64,000 bases of DNA from CAZHDB01 sp964531225. Lineage in GTDB: Archaea; Thermoproteota; Thermoprotei_A; Sulfolobales; Desulfurococcaceae. This document shows positions 33,720 through 41,852 of this stretch, piece by piece. The position numbers and the translations under genes were made by a program. Position 1 is the first letter of the stretch; every line of letters starts with the position of its first letter. The notes beneath the pieces were generated by a model. It worked only from the letters and a program-made list of their open reading frames with translations. It searched no databases and was not told where the DNA came from. Where the stretch lies: assembly GCA_964531225.1 (NCBI GenBank), contig CAZHDB010000001.1, positions 1 to 64,000 on the forward strand. The letters run 5' to 3'.

Positions 33720-33828
33720 GGGCCCGTAGCTCAGCCTGGTAGAGCGGCGGACACCACCAACCAGATCTGGTTGGTGGAGGCTGAAGCTCTTAACCCGTAG
33801 GTCCCGGGTTCAAATCCCGGCGGGCCCG
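33720..33828 (+). tRNA. tRNA-Lys(CUU) with intron
   Basis: Acceptor GGGCCCG (33720-33726) pairs with CGGGCCC (33821-33827) with discriminator G73 at 33828; CCA is not encoded. The D arm is GCTC/GAGC with loop AGCCTGGTA; the T arm is CCGGG-TTCAAAT-CCCGG. Removing 33751-33785 gives anticodon arm GCGGG-CUCUUAA-CCCGU, with anticodon CUU. The mature tRNA is 74 nt. The intron interrupts position 30/31 in the anticodon stem rather than the usual 37/38. A T-run (33831-33834) follows as likely terminator. Confidence 0.93.
33751..33785 (+). other. Noncanonical tRNA intron (35 nt, position 30/31)
   Basis: The precursor folds into a complete bulge-helix-bulge motif. The outer helix is AGAG 33741-33744 with CTCT 33787-33790. 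The central 4-bp helix is CGGC 33745-33748 with GCTG 33780-33783 (one G.U). The 3-nt bulges are GGA 33749-33751 and AAG 33784-33786. Cuts between the second and third bulge bases give G33750^A33751 and A33785^G33786. The inner part is a perfect 24-base palindrome (33754-33777). Inferred from pairing; processing not tested. Confidence 0.85.
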
Positions 33829-33888
33829 CTTTTCTAATTTGTTTAATAAGGTTTCATTAAATATTTTAATAATAGGTTGTGAAAAGGT

Positions 33889-34668
33889 ATGCTTAGGAAA
33901 ATTTATGATAACATATATGTTGTCGGAGATACCAGGACTCTATTTATTGATGGGGTTAATGCACTTGTATTTGCTGATCTACATTTAGGTTTTGAAGAAG
34001 ATATGGCGCGGAATGGTTATTTTATTCCAAGAGCTCAGCTTTCAAGGGCCAAGAAGTTTATTGACAAGGCTTTTTCTATAATAGGTGATATTGATACTAT
34101 TATTATTGACGGTGATTTAAAACATGCATTTGATAAACTGTTAAGGCAGGAAAGATATGAAGTTAAGAAGTTTCTAGATTATTTGATTAGTGAAAAGAAT
34201 ATTAATGAAGTAATAATTGTTAGAGGCAATCACGATAATTATTTACCGATCATACTTAAGGATTACAATATTGACTTACACATTACATATGATTTGATTG
34301 TAGGAGATCAGAAAATACTGCTAACGCATGGACACTTAGACATTGAAATAGATGGATATGATGTTGTAATTATAGGCCATGAGCATCCTAGCATAGGGAT
34401 AGTAGATGAACTAGGTCTTTTAACAAAAGTTCATTGCTATTTGAAAGTTCCAGCGTCTAGCGGAAACTATATAATAGTACTACCGGCACTTGGTGCTTAT
34501 CAAGCAGGCAATACTGTTTCTCTCGATCGTGATAATTATTTATCACCAATTATAAGAAAATACGGTTTAATTGAAGAAACAATACCTATTGCTATATTAG
34601 AGGATACAGGTGTATTAGAACTTCCAAGACTTGGAATATTATTTACTCATGAGCAAATAGTCTCATAA
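33889..34668 (+). CDS. SbcD-related metallophosphoesterase
   Basis: 259 residues of the calcineurin-like fold: FADLHLG (motif I), IDGDLKHAF (II, His in the archaeal GDLKH form), VRGNHDNY (III), LTHGHLD and IGHEHPSIG (IV/V). It belongs to the archaeal SbcD-related family (TIGR00024 type), which is shorter than Mre11 and lacks the capping domain; a phosphodiesterase on nucleic acid or nucleotide is likely, but the substrate is not established. Lies between tRNA-Lys and tbp. Confidence 0.87.
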   Translation: MLRKIYDNIYVVGDTRTLFIDGVNALVFADLHLGFEEDMARNGYFIPRAQLSRAKKFIDKAFSIIGDIDTIIIDGDLKHAFDKLLRQERYEVKKFLDYLISEKNINEVIIVRGNHDNYLPIILKDYNIDLHITYDLIVGDQKILLTHGHLDIEIDGYDVVIIGHEHPSIGIVDELGLLTKVHCYLKVPASSGNYIIVLPALGAYQAGNTVSLDRDNYLSPIIRKYGLIEETIPIAILEDTGVLELPRLGILFTHEQIVS

Positions 34669-34671
34669 TAG

Positions 34672-34712
34672 TTTATAAACCATTTATAAACCATAAAATT
34701 CATGGTTTATAA
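34672..34712 (+). promoter_or_regulatory. Repeated TATA elements before tbp
   Basis: Two direct copies of tttataaaccat (34672-34683 and 34683-34694, sharing one base) and one inverted copy atggtttataa (34702-34712) precede tbp. Each contains a consensus-like TATA box. The start codon (GTG 34727) is only 15 bases from the last copy, so the first two copies are the likely core promoter and the inverted copy may bind TBP in the opposite orientation. Autoregulation is inferred. Confidence 0.5.
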
Positions 34713-34726
34713 GGGAGGTGTTTTAG

Positions 34727-35299
34727 GTGAGTGAAAAACTTGAGATAAAGCCAACTACTAATATTGAAAACATAGTAGCTACTGTTATATTGGACCAGAC
34801 ACTAGATCTTAATGCTATTGAGAGAAATGTACCTAATGTAACTTATCAACCAGATCAATTTCCTGGACTCATTCTCAGACTGGATAAACCTAAGACTACG
34901 GCATTAATATTTAAATCAGGTAAAATGGTTGTTACTGGGGCTAAGAGTACTAAAATGTTGATACAGGCTGTTAAGAGAATAATTTATTTGCTACGTAAAC
35001 ACGGCATATTGATAACTGGTAGACCCAAGATACAAGTCCAGAATATAGTAGCATCTGGAGATATACATGCGCAGGTTAATCTTGAGAGAGCAGCATACTT
35101 ATTAGAGGATAGCATGTATGAACCCGAACAGTTCCCTGGCTTGATCCATAGGATGAGGGATCCCAGGGTTGTATTATTGATCTTTAGCAGTGGTAAAATG
35201 GTAATAACTGGTGCTAAGGAGGAACGTGAAGTAGAAGAGGCTGTTATTAGAATAGCTGGTAGACTAAAAGAACTTGGTTGTCTAAAGCCAAGAATCTAG
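34727..35299 (+). CDS. tbp: TATA-box-binding protein
   Basis: 190 residues with the two imperfect saddle repeats: YQPDQFPGLILRLDKPKTT then FKSGKMVVTGAKS, and YEPEQFPGLIHRMRDPRV then FSSGKMVITGAKE. Recruits TFB and RNA polymerase at archaeal promoters. GTG start with GGGAGGTG upstream. The promoter carries repeated TATA boxes. No acidic C-terminal tail is present, unlike some euryarchaeal TBPs. Confidence 0.97.
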   Translation: MSEKLEIKPTTNIENIVATVILDQTLDLNAIERNVPNVTYQPDQFPGLILRLDKPKTTALIFKSGKMVVTGAKSTKMLIQAVKRIIYLLRKHGILITGRPKIQVQNIVASGDIHAQVNLERAAYLLEDSMYEPEQFPGLIHRMRDPRVVLLIFSSGKMVITGAKEEREVEEAVIRIAGRLKELGCLKPRI

Positions 35300-35397
35300 G
35301 ACTTTTTCTAAAGAATAGTTCAAACTTCATTCTATCCTACTACACTTTTATGGCTTCTAATTATATATTAGGTATTTTATTTATATGAATATTATAG

Positions 35398-35886
35398 ATG
35401 ATGAAGTGGGCAGCCATGGACCCTTCAAGGGATGAAGAGCCTAGTCTCACACTGAAATTAGTTAAAGGCACAATAGTGGCTTTAGATCTAGATCGATTTG
35501 ATGAAATGGTTAAGGAAAAGGGATGGAATAGGTATTCTCCCAATACCATTACTGGACTACTATCAAATCTCGTATATGACTTATCAAGAAAATGGAGTGG
35601 TACAGTAGTATTTGGACTTGACTGGAGAAGAGGGACTGAGGAAGCTATCATTGAGATACCTTGTGTCGAGCCTATAGAGCTAAAGGATTATTTGATGAGG
35701 ATCTGGAAGGAAATAAATAATGCAGGGGCCAAGATCACGATTGTAGCTATTAAAGACTATGTAATTGGAAAGAATGCTCGTTCAAGGAGGGAAGCGTATT
35801 ATGGAACACATGGTAGATCTAGAGCTATAAGGCTTCTGAGAAAATTGAAAAGGGCAGGTGGAAATAAGGTTTATATCGAAAATTAA
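35398..35886 (+). CDS. Unknown protein with a possible palm-like (GGDEF-related) fold
   Basis: 162 residues with no certain family. IVALDLDRFDEMVKEKGW followed by a helix (TITGLLSNLVYDLSRKW) and GTVVFGLDWRRGTEEAIIEIP recalls the first strand-helix-hairpin of nucleotide-cyclase/GGDEF palm domains, with Asp residues in the first strand as possible metal ligands. The C-terminus is basic (ARSRREAYYGTHGRSRAIRLLRKLKRAGG) and may bind nucleic acid. A TATA-like ttatttatatg (35377-35387) about 20 bases before ATG 35398 suggests a leaderless mRNA. Confidence 0.55.
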   Translation: MMKWAAMDPSRDEEPSLTLKLVKGTIVALDLDRFDEMVKEKGWNRYSPNTITGLLSNLVYDLSRKWSGTVVFGLDWRRGTEEAIIEIPCVEPIELKDYLMRIWKEINNAGAKITIVAIKDYVIGKNARSRREAYYGTHGRSRAIRLLRKLKRAGGNKVYIEN

Positions 35887-35910
35887 TTTATATTATTGTT
35901 TTATTTTTAA

Positions 35911-36453
35911 CTAATGACTATGGTATTCAATTGTTTTTTGTATTACAATAATATGTATAAGTTTTATTATCAAGATCATAGCCATGGCTGAAAATAAAAA
36001 GGCTGGTATAGATAGATATCCATATTTTTGTACATTATAATTTGTGTCTAATGCTAAATTGATATGGCAATTATGATTATCAACAAATATGGATGCATGC
36101 ATATTGTTAAGCCTCATAACTATAGTTTCATTATACCCTAATATAGTGGTTGTGGTATTTGTTAAGATGTTGTCTCCATCAAAGTAGAAAAGAACCAAGC
36201 TTATATTAATGTCGTTTTGACAATATGAGGTAATGGTTAAATTTGCTGATACATATGCATCCTCAGGTTTATATTCAAATATCTCGAAAACAGGTAAGCT
36301 AATACCATTTGATAAATCAATAGTCTTTTCTTTATGTATTCTAACTGATTCTGTCTCCATGGCCAGTATGGCGAAGGTAAAAGCAAATGCTAATAAAATA
36401 AATATTGCTACCAAATACTTTAATGTAAATTTCTTATCAACGTCTTCTATCAT
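35911..36453 (-). CDS. Two-span membrane protein with extracytoplasmic sequon-rich domain
   Basis: 180 residues. An N-terminal helix (LVAIFILLAFAFTFAILAM), an external beta-type domain of about 105 residues with sequons NLT, NIS, NTT and NET, and a C-terminal helix (IPAFLFSAMAMILIIKLIHIIVI). No family recognised. Divergent from a similarly built gene at 36539, with 85 bases between. The shared build and promoter region suggest a functional pair on the cell surface. Confidence 0.55.
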   Translation of the reverse strand: MIEDVDKKFTLKYLVAIFILLAFAFTFAILAMETESVRIHKEKTIDLSNGISLPVFEIFEYKPEDAYVSANLTITSYCQNDINISLVLFYFDGDNILTNTTTTILGYNETIVMRLNNMHASIFVDNHNCHINLALDTNYNVQKYGYLSIPAFLFSAMAMILIIKLIHIIVIQKTIEYHSH

Positions 36454-36538
36454 TATTTAGCCTCAGGTGGAACATTGATTATCCACTTTAAAATAGATTT
36501 ATAGACTTCTCTTATATTTATATTCTTAAAAGTACATT

Positions 36539-37402
36539 ATGACTAAATCCAGGGAAAAATTAATGCGAAGAATACTTAAACGTAAGAGTAAAACTAAGTT
36601 ATACGTCTACGGTTTAGTCATAGTTTCATTTATAATATGGGGATTATTTTTAATTGATCTACAAATACCGCTTGGCCACTATGACTATAATGTGGATATA
36701 AACTATGATCATTATATCTTAAAGATAACATTAATTAACGTAACATTTATTGATAGAGACTATCCAAATCTAAAGAAAGGTGATAATGTATCATTAGGGT
36801 TCGTTATAGAGGGTAATACATTTTGGATTACTAATGTAACGTTTACACCTGGTGTATCATTAACACTAAATAAAACCGCGTTAGTACATCTTAAATCGCC
36901 TCCTAATATAAAGAATATTCGTTTTATTGATAGCTTCTTAAGATACCCCGTTCCATTTACCGGATTAAGAATACTAGATAAAAAATTAAATGTTATAGAA
37001 TTAATTTTTTGGTATGGGAGCCTATGTACGAGCGTTTTTTCACTAATACAGCTAATATATGTAAAGCCCTGTATACACATTATTAACAATGGCAACATAG
37101 ATCTTAAATTAGATCTATATGTAATACCTTATAGTGGAGAACATTCTAAAAAGAATTATGATACGATCAAAGTTTCAAAGATAATCAGAAAGAGAGATAG
37201 ACAGAACATTACATTAGATTTTGATAAGATCGTTTACCTTAACTACGATGTAGATACATACACTATTTTTCCTAAACTAATACTTATTAATCATTCTATT
37301 TTCTTCAGCTTTAGAAGAAACTTAATGATTGCCATTATAATACAAATATTATTGTTGATACTATACTTTACATTGCATCGTAAAACTTCTTCTCATTCTT
37401 AA
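36539..37402 (+). CDS. Two-span membrane protein with extracytoplasmic sequon-rich domain
   Basis: 287 residues. A basic cytoplasmic start (KSREKLMRRILKRKSKTK), a membrane helix (about 20-40), an external domain of about 210 residues with sequons NVT (twice), NVS, NKT and NIT, then a C-terminal helix (IAIIIQILLLILYFTL). A hydrophobic GSLCTSVFSLIQLIYV segment lies mid-domain. Not recognised. It is arranged divergently with 35911-36453, which has the same topology. A TATA-like cttatatttatattc lies just upstream (about 36510-36525). Confidence 0.55.
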   Translation: MTKSREKLMRRILKRKSKTKLYVYGLVIVSFIIWGLFLIDLQIPLGHYDYNVDINYDHYILKITLINVTFIDRDYPNLKKGDNVSLGFVIEGNTFWITNVTFTPGVSLTLNKTALVHLKSPPNIKNIRFIDSFLRYPVPFTGLRILDKKLNVIELIFWYGSLCTSVFSLIQLIYVKPCIHIINNGNIDLKLDLYVIPYSGEHSKKNYDTIKVSKIIRKRDRQNITLDFDKIVYLNYDVDTYTIFPKLILINHSIFFSFRRNLMIAIIIQILLLILYFTLHRKTSSHS

Positions 37403-37519
37403 ATATCTATAATATTTCATAGTCCATTTATTAGGCCCACTCGTTGTACAACTGAAAAGGTTTAAATAGAAAAGAAATATATATTGGATTCTAGAAATCC
37501 AAGTTTATGGTGGTAAATT

Positions 37520-40500
37520 GTGAATAGGCGGATCCTATCCATATTAATAGTAGCCATGTTCTTATTACCAATGCTATCTCTAGTTATAGTTTCCCAGCCA
37601 GTAATGGCGGAGGAGGTAAGAGGGCCTAGGACAGACGTTTTAATATACAAGAGATACACTACAGACATAGTAAAGGATGCCTTACTCGCAGGCGATATTG
37701 ATGTATATTTATTTGGATTACCTCCAGATTTAGCCGTAGAGCTACAAGAGGAACCAGACATTAATATATATACTGCACCATCAGGACTAAACAACTTCAT
37801 ATTTAATCCAGCGCCTGTGTATTATAACAACTATACTGGATACTATACTTTAGATGAAATAGCTGAGATGGAAGGAGTTCCTCCAGACGCTATTGTCTAC
37901 TATGAGGCTAGTGAGGAAGGTAACTGGACATATGTAGAATTCGGAGCACATCCAGACTATGGTATAAACCCATTTGCCTTTAGGGAAATAAGATTTGCAA
38001 TGAACTATGCATTCGATAGGGAAACCATAGTTTCTTCTGTTTATAATGGATTTGCTGTACCAATGTATACGTTCCTTAGTCCATATGATCCCGACTATGC
38101 TACTATAGCAGACATTATTGCTAAATATAGGTTTGGCTACGATCTAGACCTAGCTGATAGAATTATATCAGATAAACTGGTTGCTGTAGGTGCTGAGAAG
38201 ATAGGTACTTACTGGTATTACAATGGTGAAAGAATAACTGTTAAGTTCATTATAAGAATAGAGGATGAAAGAAGACAGTTAGGTGATAATCTAGCAGCAA
38301 ACCTTGTTAGATTGGGATTTGATGTACAAAGGCTGTATTTATCATTTGGCGAGGCAATTACAAGAGTATATGCAAGCAACCCAGCTGATTTCCAGTGGCA
38401 TATCTATACAGAGGGTTGGGGTAAAAGCGGTATAGATAGGTATGACTATGGTACGATCAACCAGTTTGGAGCCCCATGGTATGGATGGATGCCAGGATTC
38501 CAAGTACCAGGTTGGTGGAGCTATCACAACAAGACAATAGATGAATTATGTCAAAGGATATTCTTCGGAGAATTCAGTGGTAAAGAAGAAAGAGACGAAT
38601 TGTATAGGCAAGCTACTGAACTAATAATCCTAGAGAGTGTACGTGTTTGGATTGTAACAAGGCTTGAGGTAACACCTACTCGTTCAACTGTAAGAGGAAT
38701 AACAGTAGACCTTGGTGCTGGCTTACGAGGTATATGGAACCCACGTGAATGGTATGCAGAGGATCATCCAGATACAATGACCATAGGTCATCTATGGGTA
38801 ATGTCGTCAAGGACTATATGGAATCCATACGGCGGATTTAGTGACGTTTATAGTGTAGATATAGAGAGAGCTACCATTGACCCATTCATGTGGCTTCATC
38901 CATTCAATGGAGAGCCTATACCATTCCGTACTACATATACCGTGGAGACTGCTGGGCCAGATGGAACTCTACCAGTACCCTGTGACGCTCTTGTATGGGA
39001 TGCAGAATCTGACCAATGGGTAACTGTAGGAGAAGGTGTTACAGCAAAGAGTTATGTCGTATTCAATCTTAGTAAAGTGATTGGAACCAAGTGGCACCAC
39101 GGTATTGAAATCACATGGGCAGACGTAATCGGCACTTGGGCTTACTTATGGGAGCTAGCATACGATACTGAGAAATCAGCATTAGAGGCTGAAATAGCTC
39201 TTCCTAACCAGGCCTGGCTAGATACAGTTAAGGGATTAGTATTTGATACCGACAACGATTTAATGATCGTATATGTTGACTACTGGCATTTCGATCCCAA
39301 CTATATAGCTAATTATGCAGTACTGTCAGCCGTTAATCCTATAGAGCTACATGAAGCTATGTTTACACTAGCATTTGACTATAAGACGTACGCTCTTAGT
39401 GAGACAAGAGCCGAAGACGAAGGCATACCTCAGCTTAACCTAGTATTACCGGATCATGCAGCAGATGTAGAGGATGTCTTAGAAACATTTGTAGACAATA
39501 CAACCATATTTAACCGTGTCAATGCATACTGTAATGGAGTGCTTACAATGGAAGAGTGGAATGCACGTGTACAAGCAGCCTTAGATTGGATCGATCCAGA
39601 TAGCTTACGTCCAGCATGGATTAGCAATGGACCATACATGCTAGTAAGATTTGATCCTGATCTACAAGAGGCAGAATTACATGCATTCCGTGATCCAACA
39701 TATCCATTCAAGCCTGGAGACTGGCTATTCGGTACTCCAACTGTCCCAGCCGTCACAGATGTAGACGTACCAATAATGGCGCCTGGGCAGGATGTAGAAT
39801 TAACCATTCAGGCTACTGGACCGGGAACAGTTAAGGTATTGGTCATGTTATATGATCCTGTTGCTAAACAGACACTGTACTTCGCAGAACTACCTCCGTC
39901 ACCTGAGGGCGTATGGACAATAACATTACCTGCAGACGTCACAGCGCAAATGATATCGTTCAGGAGATACGAGCTTACAATAATGGTGATATCAGATGAA
40001 GTAGCTGTGCCTGGTGTCTACACAGAGTATATAGAGCCTGTTAGCCCGTCATTATATGAGCAATTAATGGCTATTCAGGCACAAATGCAGGCATTACAGG
40101 AGCAACTAAGTGCACTATCTACAAGCTTAAGTCAAATGGCAAACCAGACAGCATTACTAATTGAACAATTAACTGAACAGCTTAACATGCAGGTAGCTCT
40201 ACTCAACCAGACCTTAGGAGCTGCTGTTGCAAGCTCATTCCAGCAAGTTGTAGAATCGATTAATATATTAGGACAGACCCAGACTCAGACCTTAGATACA
40301 TTATCTGACTTAGTTGAGACTGTACAGGGATTAAGCGATGCACAGAACGACTTAGTCACTAGTGTAAACAGCTTATCACAAACGGTAGAGCAGATTAGCG
40401 AAGGAGTGGCTGGACTGGCTAGCTCTGAGGATGTAAGCGAACTTAAGTCATCGGTAGAGAGTCTACAGGGTACAGTAGGAACTGTACAGATCCTAGAGAT

Positions 40501-40558
40501 TGTCGTCTTAGTACTTGTACTAATAGCTATAGCAGTACCATTTGTAAAAAGATCATAG
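37520..40558 (+). CDS. ABC importer solute-binding protein (family 5), C-terminally anchored
   Basis: 1012 residues. Signal peptide (ILSILIVAMFLLPMLSLVIV, cleavage near VMAEE) without a lipobox Cys; SBP_bac_5 regions (FAFREIRFAMNYAFDRETI and LGDNLAANLVRLGFDVQ, then an additional lobe to about 745); a beta domain (about 755-840); a long Gln/Ser-rich coiled coil (about 855-980); and a C-terminal membrane helix (ILEIVVLVLVLIAIAVPFV). The coiled coil probably holds the binding lobe above the membrane through the S-layer. First gene of an Opp/Dpp-type cassette; ligand could be peptides or oligosaccharides. GTG start. Confidence 0.87.
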   Translation: MNRRILSILIVAMFLLPMLSLVIVSQPVMAEEVRGPRTDVLIYKRYTTDIVKDALLAGDIDVYLFGLPPDLAVELQEEPDINIYTAPSGLNNFIFNPAPVYYNNYTGYYTLDEIAEMEGVPPDAIVYYEASEEGNWTYVEFGAHPDYGINPFAFREIRFAMNYAFDRETIVSSVYNGFAVPMYTFLSPYDPDYATIADIIAKYRFGYDLDLADRIISDKLVAVGAEKIGTYWYYNGERITVKFIIRIEDERRQLGDNLAANLVRLGFDVQRLYLSFGEAITRVYASNPADFQWHIYTEGWGKSGIDRYDYGTINQFGAPWYGWMPGFQVPGWWSYHNKTIDELCQRIFFGEFSGKEERDELYRQATELIILESVRVWIVTRLEVTPTRSTVRGITVDLGAGLRGIWNPREWYAEDHPDTMTIGHLWVMSSRTIWNPYGGFSDVYSVDIERATIDPFMWLHPFNGEPIPFRTTYTVETAGPDGTLPVPCDALVWDAESDQWVTVGEGVTAKSYVVFNLSKVIGTKWHHGIEITWADVIGTWAYLWELAYDTEKSALEAEIALPNQAWLDTVKGLVFDTDNDLMIVYVDYWHFDPNYIANYAVLSAVNPIELHEAMFTLAFDYKTYALSETRAEDEGIPQLNLVLPDHAADVEDVLETFVDNTTIFNRVNAYCNGVLTMEEWNARVQAALDWIDPDSLRPAWISNGPYMLVRFDPDLQEAELHAFRDPTYPFKPGDWLFGTPTVPAVTDVDVPIMAPGQDVELTIQATGPGTVKVLVMLYDPVAKQTLYFAELPPSPEGVWTITLPADVTAQMISFRRYELTIMVISDEVAVPGVYTEYIEPVSPSLYEQLMAIQAQMQALQEQLSALSTSLSQMANQTALLIEQLTEQLNMQVALLNQTLGAAVASSFQQVVESINILGQTQTQTLDTLSDLVETVQGLSDAQNDLVTSVNSLSQTVEQISEGVAGLASSEDVSELKSSVESLQGTVGTVQILEIVVLVLVLIAIAVPFVKRS

Positions 40559-40754
40559 CCTGTTTATAACATAGGGCCCAATCTATTTTTTACCCTAAAT
40601 ATTTCTTCTCTATTTATCCAAGACTATTGTATTGGGAAACAATCCGAATAGTATAAATATTCCAGAGGCATGTAAACACGTATATTGTATATTGGATGGG
40701 TCAAAAATAAAAGGAATCATAGAAAATAAAGTATGTTGAGTGGTGTGTCTTCCT

Positions 40755-41840
40755 ATGCCTGGTGTGGGCAGAGTATTATTAAGGAGAGCAATAGCTTTAG
40801 GGATAGCGCTTGTCTTAATTGTATCTTTGACAGCTATAATAATGGAAGGAACGGGTTACTCAATAAGGGTTCTTAAAGCGATTATAGATTCAAGTGTTAG
40901 AGCCTATTATCAACAGTTAAGACAGAGACCTCAAGCAATAAATCAGACCGAACTTGAGCGACTTGTTAGTGAATATAGGAGTAAGCTTGAGGAGATCTAT
41001 GGTATTAATAAGCCTTGGTATGTTAGAGCTGGTAGACTCATATGGACTATATTGTCCTTTGATTTCTCATATACATATAGTGATGAGGTAGCTAGTGTGG
41101 CAGGTCTCCAGGCACCTGTGCCTGTATCTACTGTTATTATAGCTTGTTTGCCTAGAACTATTGTTATGCTTACTATTGCTCAGTTAATTGTTGTAATGAT
41201 CGCATTGTTATTTGCACCAGTAATAGCATATAAACATGGCAGTCTTTTAGATAGAGCTGTTGTAACTTATGCAGCGCTATTCAATGCAATACCAGTATGG
41301 TGGCTAGGAATGGTATTTATACAGCTATTTTCCTTTAGCCTAGGTATATTTCCGAATACTGGTAGACCTATTATAGCTTATATTAATAGATTCTGGCAAG
41401 ATCCATTAACTAATTTAATGAAGATAGCGTATCATGCTGCACTACCCATTATTACAATAGTCATTGCCTTCCTTGGATCTTGGTTTTATTCTATAAGGGC
41501 TATGGTATTACGTGTAGTTAGAGAAGACTTTGTCATGGTAGCTAAGGCCAAAGGGCTTCCTGATAGACTAATTAGTAGAAGATATATATTGAGAGTTGTT
41601 GCGCCGCCAGTAACGACGTCTGTTATACTATCCCTTGCATATTCTATTGGGGGCTTTATAATAACGGAGTCGGTTTTTGATTGGCCAGGTATGGGTTCAC
41701 TTTACTATGCTGCAATAATGTCTGCAGACGTTGCAACGGTACTGGCTCTGACTTATGTTACAACCGCTGTTTATGTATTGGCTAGGTTTATCCTCGAGGT
41801 TTTATACATATATCTAGATCCTAGAGTACGACTTGGTTAG
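40755..41840 (+). CDS. ABC importer permease (OppB/DppB type)
   Basis: About 361 residues with six hydrophobic segments and the EAA loop in AKAKGLPDRLISRRYILRV. The N-terminus has one helix followed by a charged external region (about 40-105) as in DppB, then five more helices; ITESVFDWPGMGSLYYAA is the family signature near the end. ATG 40755 is preferred (begins MPGVGRVLLRR); GTG 40740 would add five residues. It follows the solute-binding gene after 196 bases that hold a TATA-like gtataaata (about 40651-40659), and precedes the second permease by 12 bases. Confidence 0.87.
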   Translation: MPGVGRVLLRRAIALGIALVLIVSLTAIIMEGTGYSIRVLKAIIDSSVRAYYQQLRQRPQAINQTELERLVSEYRSKLEEIYGINKPWYVRAGRLIWTILSFDFSYTYSDEVASVAGLQAPVPVSTVIIACLPRTIVMLTIAQLIVVMIALLFAPVIAYKHGSLLDRAVVTYAALFNAIPVWWLGMVFIQLFSFSLGIFPNTGRPIIAYINRFWQDPLTNLMKIAYHAALPIITIVIAFLGSWFYSIRAMVLRVVREDFVMVAKAKGLPDRLISRRYILRVVAPPVTTSVILSLAYSIGGFIITESVFDWPGMGSLYYAAIMSADVATVLALTYVTTAVYVLARFILEVLYIYLDPRVRLG

Positions 41841-41852
41841 AGGTAATGTGTA

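Noticed and set aside
33720..33828. Intron placed at the canonical 37/38 site, or exon join GCGGAC + TCTTAA
   Set aside because: No U33 follows the 5' exon in that reading, and the alternative leaves an A31.C39 mismatch; the 30/31 cut gives both a full BHB and a perfect stem.
35361..35651. Minus-strand frame opposite the 35398 gene
   Set aside because: Ser/Pro-rich composition typical of an antisense shadow; the plus frame has better composition and a TATA box.
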